DNA from: JAEINY01 sp942490535
GTDB lineage: Bacteria > Bacteroidota > Bacteroidia > Bacteroidales > Marinilabiliaceae
Length of the DNA stretch: 64,000 nt
NCBI GenBank assembly: GCA_942490535.1
Contig: CALNXQ010000003.1
Location: forward strand, 62,001-126,000
Reading direction: 5' to 3'
The position numbers were made by a program, and so were the translations under genes. The first letter of the stretch is position 1; every line of letters begins with the position of its first letter. The notes under the pieces were generated by a model. The model had not been told where the DNA came from, did no database searches, and saw nothing but the letters and a program-made list of their open reading frames with translations. Below, piece after piece: positions 62,716 to 64,000 of the stretch.

Positions 62716-64000
62716 CTATTCAGGATTAAGAATATTTTTCACTTCAGGTAAGGCAACCAATTCAGGGAAATCTTCTGAAATGGTATTCACCCCATCGGTA
62801 GATATGTCATACGCCTGTTTAAACTCCTGAACAGCTTTAATATTATCTTCATAATATTTAAAATGAATGGCCGCCGATAGATAATGGATGGCAGCAACAT
62901 CCTCATACTTTTCATGTATCTCCTTTAAAAACTCAGCTAAATCAAAAGCCGGCTCCAATACAATCTTCAATTTCAGTAGTTCAATCCAGCCAGACACCTC
63001 CTCTGGATCAATATTTAAGCCATTTTCCAGGCTTCGACATGCATCTTCAACTTTATCCAACTCAAACAAACCTCGCGCATGCGCGAACCAATAATCGGCA
63101 TGAATGGGATTGATTGAGATAGCCTGATCTATGGCTTGTAAGCCGTCGGAAAATTCTTCCTTCTCCATTAATGCCGTACCCATCCCGTACCAGGCATCTC
63201 CACTTTCAGGATCTTCCACAGTAACCAGGCGATAAAACCGAATGGCCATGTCATAATTACCCAATTGCTCCCAGCAATCAGCTATGTATTGATAACTCGA
63301 CAGTACATCTCTGGTGAGCGACACATTTTCAATGTAAGCATCCAAGGCTTCCGCAAATTGCCCTGCATGAGCCAGGCTATTCCCTTTATTAAAAAAGGCT
63401 TCGCTATGATTTGGGTTTAAAGCAATGGTAAACTCATAGGCCTGAAGTGCTTCAACAAATCGCTCCTCCTTATTGTATAGAATACCCAAATTATACCACC
63501 CGTTTTCAGAAAATGGATTCACCTCTAGTAGCTGCTCATAGGTGGCAATACTACGCCTTCCGTGGCCTGTCCTATCCAAGGCAAAAGCCAATTCGAATAA
63601 CGCATTTTCATGCTGTGGATTTTTGAGTATCAAGCGTTCTAAAAAAGGCACAGCCTCTTCGAAAGCATCCATCTGGTTCAAGTTATAGCCAATCTCCAAT
63701 AGCACTTCCTGTTCATCTTCAAAAGCCATCTCAACCGCTTTCTGAAAATAACCCACTGCTTGTTCTAATTCATCCTTCTGCAAGGAAATCCAGCCAAGGG
63801 TAATAAACACTTCGGTATTCGTACTTTCGATAGGAGCAATTTGCTTTAAAAGTAACAGTGCGGCATCCAATTGTCCCTGATCAGCCAGCATTCCAGCTTG
63901 CTTCACTCGAAGCGACGAAGCGTGCGGATGCTGACGCAATCCAATGTGCAAAATCCGGTCAGCCTGATCAAAGAGGTTTTTCTCAATATAGAATTCGAAT
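62716..64000 (-). CDS. Tetratricopeptide-repeat protein (partial, N-terminus beyond window)
   Basis: The frame stays open to the right edge (FYIEKNLFDQADRILHIGLRQ), so the N-terminus is missing and at least 428 residues are visible. About ten TPR units are seen, for example ALLLLKQIAPIESTNTEVFITLGWISLQKDELEQAVGYFQKAVEM and GWYNLGILYNKEERFVEALQAYEFTIALNPNHSEAF. No enzymatic domain is visible. It probably acts as a protein-interaction scaffold. Its stop is 56 bp before the DUF368 ATG, which suggests co-transcription with the DUF368 and aroE genes. Confidence 0.9.
   Translation of the reverse strand, partial: FEFYIEKNLFDQADRILHIGLRQHPHASSLRVKQAGMLADQGQLDAALLLLKQIAPIESTNTEVFITLGWISLQKDELEQAVGYFQKAVEMAFEDEQEVLLEIGYNLNQMDAFEEAVPFLERLILKNPQHENALFELAFALDRTGHGRRSIATYEQLLEVNPFSENGWYNLGILYNKEERFVEALQAYEFTIALNPNHSEAFFNKGNSLAHAGQFAEALDAYIENVSLTRDVLSSYQYIADCWEQLGNYDMAIRFYRLVTVEDPESGDAWYGMGTALMEKEEFSDGLQAIDQAISINPIHADYWFAHARGLFELDKVEDACRSLENGLNIDPEEVSGWIELLKLKIVLEPAFDLAEFLKEIHEKYEDVAAIHYLSAAIHFKYYEDNIKAVQEFKQAYDISTDGVNTISEDFPELVALPEVKNILNPE

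Noticed and set aside
1..64000. tRNA, rRNA, CRISPR array, transposase or phage genes
   Set aside because: Checked by eye in all intergenic gaps and protein translations; none found.

Overview
The window looks like a chromosomal segment of a Bacteroidota bacterium, most likely of the Bacteroidales/Marinilabiliales type. Supporting signs are the Bacteroidota promoter form TTTG-N19-TAnnTTTG at several genes, S9B dipeptidyl-peptidase, small-protein/ECF sigma gene sets, reg_prop/Y_Y_Y sensor kinases, a long plant-like PPi-dependent phosphofructokinase, and DUF1015 next to serine biosynthesis genes. Two PPi-type phosphofructokinases and a full citrate lyase operon suggest a fermentative or facultatively anaerobic life. 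I see no rRNA, tRNA, CRISPR array, insertion sequence, phage or plasmid marker; this is ordinary chromosome with some unusual fusions.

Layout. 1-8.9 kb is one leftward export operon: ABC ATPase, ABC permease fused to an M1-peptidase-like domain, TolC, a 21-bp-periodic heptad-repeat small ORF, a membrane fusion lipoprotein and an RND pump cut by the window edge. Its promoter is at about 8.9 kb. Just upstream (9.1-10.6 kb) is an ECF sigma / membrane anti-sigma-like / CpxP-like trio that may sense envelope stress. 10.8-15.1 kb carries a sensor kinase, rsmE and an MtfA-like peptidase with extra C-terminal membrane and PH-like parts. 15.2-18.9 kb holds an Fe-S-type Rrf2 regulator and two divergent PPi-type phosphofructokinases. 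19-24 kb has a glycosyltransferase, a second ECF sigma with a small companion ORF, and uvrA. 24-32.4 kb is leftward: a secreted small protein, a lipoprotein, a DHODH-like enzyme, a YggS PLP protein, DUF1015-serA-serC, and gcvT. Serine and glycine/one-carbon metabolism therefore sit together.

32.6-35.1 kb is a signalling set (Hpt, STAS, pseudoreceiver-PP2C phosphatase) that resembles partner switching. 35.1-40.4 kb is the leftward citrate lyase operon citD-E-F-XG-C, with a divergent PAS-LuxR regulator whose reading frame is broken at a T7 run placed exactly in phase for -1 slippage. 41.6-48.4 kb has DUF2062, a large propeller sensor kinase and clpB. 48.6-51.7 kb has a Cys-pair lipoprotein, a PepSY membrane protein and a POTRA/barrel outer-membrane protein. 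52.2-64 kb has a DPP-IV-type peptidase, a paralogue of the small secreted protein of 24 kb, a TerB-like/ABCG fusion transporter, pcm, an eRF1-like protein, an NTF2-like protein, truA, aroE, a DUF368 (PopT-type) membrane protein and a TPR protein cut by the right edge.

Best leads: the heptad-repeat ORF inside the efflux operon (2577-2885), the inactivated-peptidase ABC permease (4484-7828), the in-phase slippery T7 in the citrate-linked regulator (41061-41067), the Hpt/STAS/PP2C set, and the pair of small secreted paralogues. Starts were moved inward from the longest frame wherever a promoter, a terminator or family alignment argued for it.
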